A stretch of 5,383 nt of DNA from an uncultured Clostridia bacterium (GTDB lineage Bacteria > Bacillota > Clostridia > Peptostreptococcales > Anaerovoracaceae). The notes below the pieces were generated by a model. It ran no database searches. It was not told where the DNA came from and worked only from the letters and a program-made list of their open reading frames with translations. The stretch covers positions 1-5,383 of the forward strand of contig CAKQUI010000132.1 of assembly GCA_934277495.1 (NCBI GenBank), read 5' to 3'. This document shows, in pieces, positions 5,163 to 5,383 of this stretch (positions are counted from its first letter, which is position 1; every line of letters starts with the position of its first letter). Both the position numbers and the translations under genes were made by a program.

Positions 5163-5383
5163 TTATAACAATGCAGTGTCTCTGTCTGCCAGTTCTTTAT
5201 ATGTTCTGTATTTGTCCATTGCATCTTCTTCTGTCATGGCGAAGAGCTTCTCTGCGATCTCAGGGAACTCCTTAGCCAGTGACGAGTATCTTACCTGAGC
5301 CATAATGAAGTCTCTGAAGCTTGCTGTAGGCTCCTTGGAATCAAGGATGAACGGATTCTTACCCTTTGCCTTGAGCTCAGGGT
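5163..5383 (-). CDS. nifJ: Pyruvate:ferredoxin (flavodoxin) oxidoreductase, C-terminal fragment
   Basis: The last 72 codons and the TAA stop are present; the start lies beyond the right edge. The fragment contains KNPFILDSKEPTASFRDFI, then VRYSSLAKEFPEIAEKLF, then an alpha-helical end with KYRTYKELADRD. This is the C-terminal helical end characteristic of the large (about 1,170-1,200 aa) single-chain enzyme that converts pyruvate and CoA to acetyl-CoA and CO2 while reducing ferredoxin. It is the central route from pyruvate in anaerobic clostridia. The thiamine-diphosphate and iron-sulfur cluster domains lie outside the window. A strong terminator follows after 38 nt, so this is the last gene of its transcript. 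Assignment is from the recognisable tail only. Confidence 0.88.
   Translation of the reverse strand, partial: PELKAKGKNPFILDSKEPTASFRDFIMAQVRYSSLAKEFPEIAEKLFAMTEEDAMDKYRTYKELADRDTALL

Noticed and set aside
5033..5275. Plus-strand 80-codon open frame
   Set aside because: It runs through the nifJ terminator hairpin and antisense to the nifJ C-terminus, with no sign of a real protein.
1..5383. tRNA, rRNA, riboswitch, CRISPR, insertion sequence or phage element
   Set aside because: No matching conserved structure, repeat array, transposase or terminal repeats were seen on either strand; the intergenic regions are short (at most about 240 bp).

Overview
The window looks like a stretch of ordinary chromosome from a strictly anaerobic Bacillota of class Clostridia, probably a gut or rumen Ruminococcus-like lineage. 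That placement is inference. It rests on strong AAGGAGG-type ribosome binding sites, frequent ATA/TAT codons, the C-terminus of a pyruvate:ferredoxin oxidoreductase, a B12-binding radical SAM protein with a DUF4080-type layout, and an M18 aminopeptidase of the clostridial type. I see no mobile element, CRISPR array, tRNA, rRNA, phage gene or toxin-antitoxin pair.

Left block (1-2469, minus strand, read right to left): a sigma-A-type promoter (2441-2469) drives a short MGMT-like DNA alkyltransferase gene (2389-2078). It is followed by a B12-binding radical SAM gene of unknown function (2010-214) and, after 100 bp, by the first 37 codons of an M18 aminopeptidase gene (113 to the window edge). 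All three run the same way and I see no convincing terminator between them, so they may form one transcription unit. Nothing in the sequence shows a shared pathway.

Middle block (about 2500-3894, plus strand): a divergently transcribed 12-TM-type GntP-family permease for gluconate or a related carboxylate. It stands alone, with no sugar-acid kinase or dehydrogenase beside it. A short palindrome overlaps its probable promoter. It converges on the next gene across a 194-bp spacer (3895-4088) packed with three inverted repeats, one of which is a convincing bidirectional intrinsic terminator.

Right block (4089-5383, minus strand): a HAD-IIA (NagD-like) sugar-phosphate or nucleotide phosphatase with all catalytic motifs. 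A 240-bp spacer upstream of it holds a TTAACACA inverted repeat that may be an operator, and a strong 17-bp hairpin with a U-tract that ends the neighbouring nifJ gene. Only the C-terminal 72 codons of nifJ are inside the window.

I did not find an evident undescribed system. The most useful leads are the DUF4080 radical SAM enzyme, the altered active site of the one-domain alkyltransferase, and two candidate operators with no assigned regulator.
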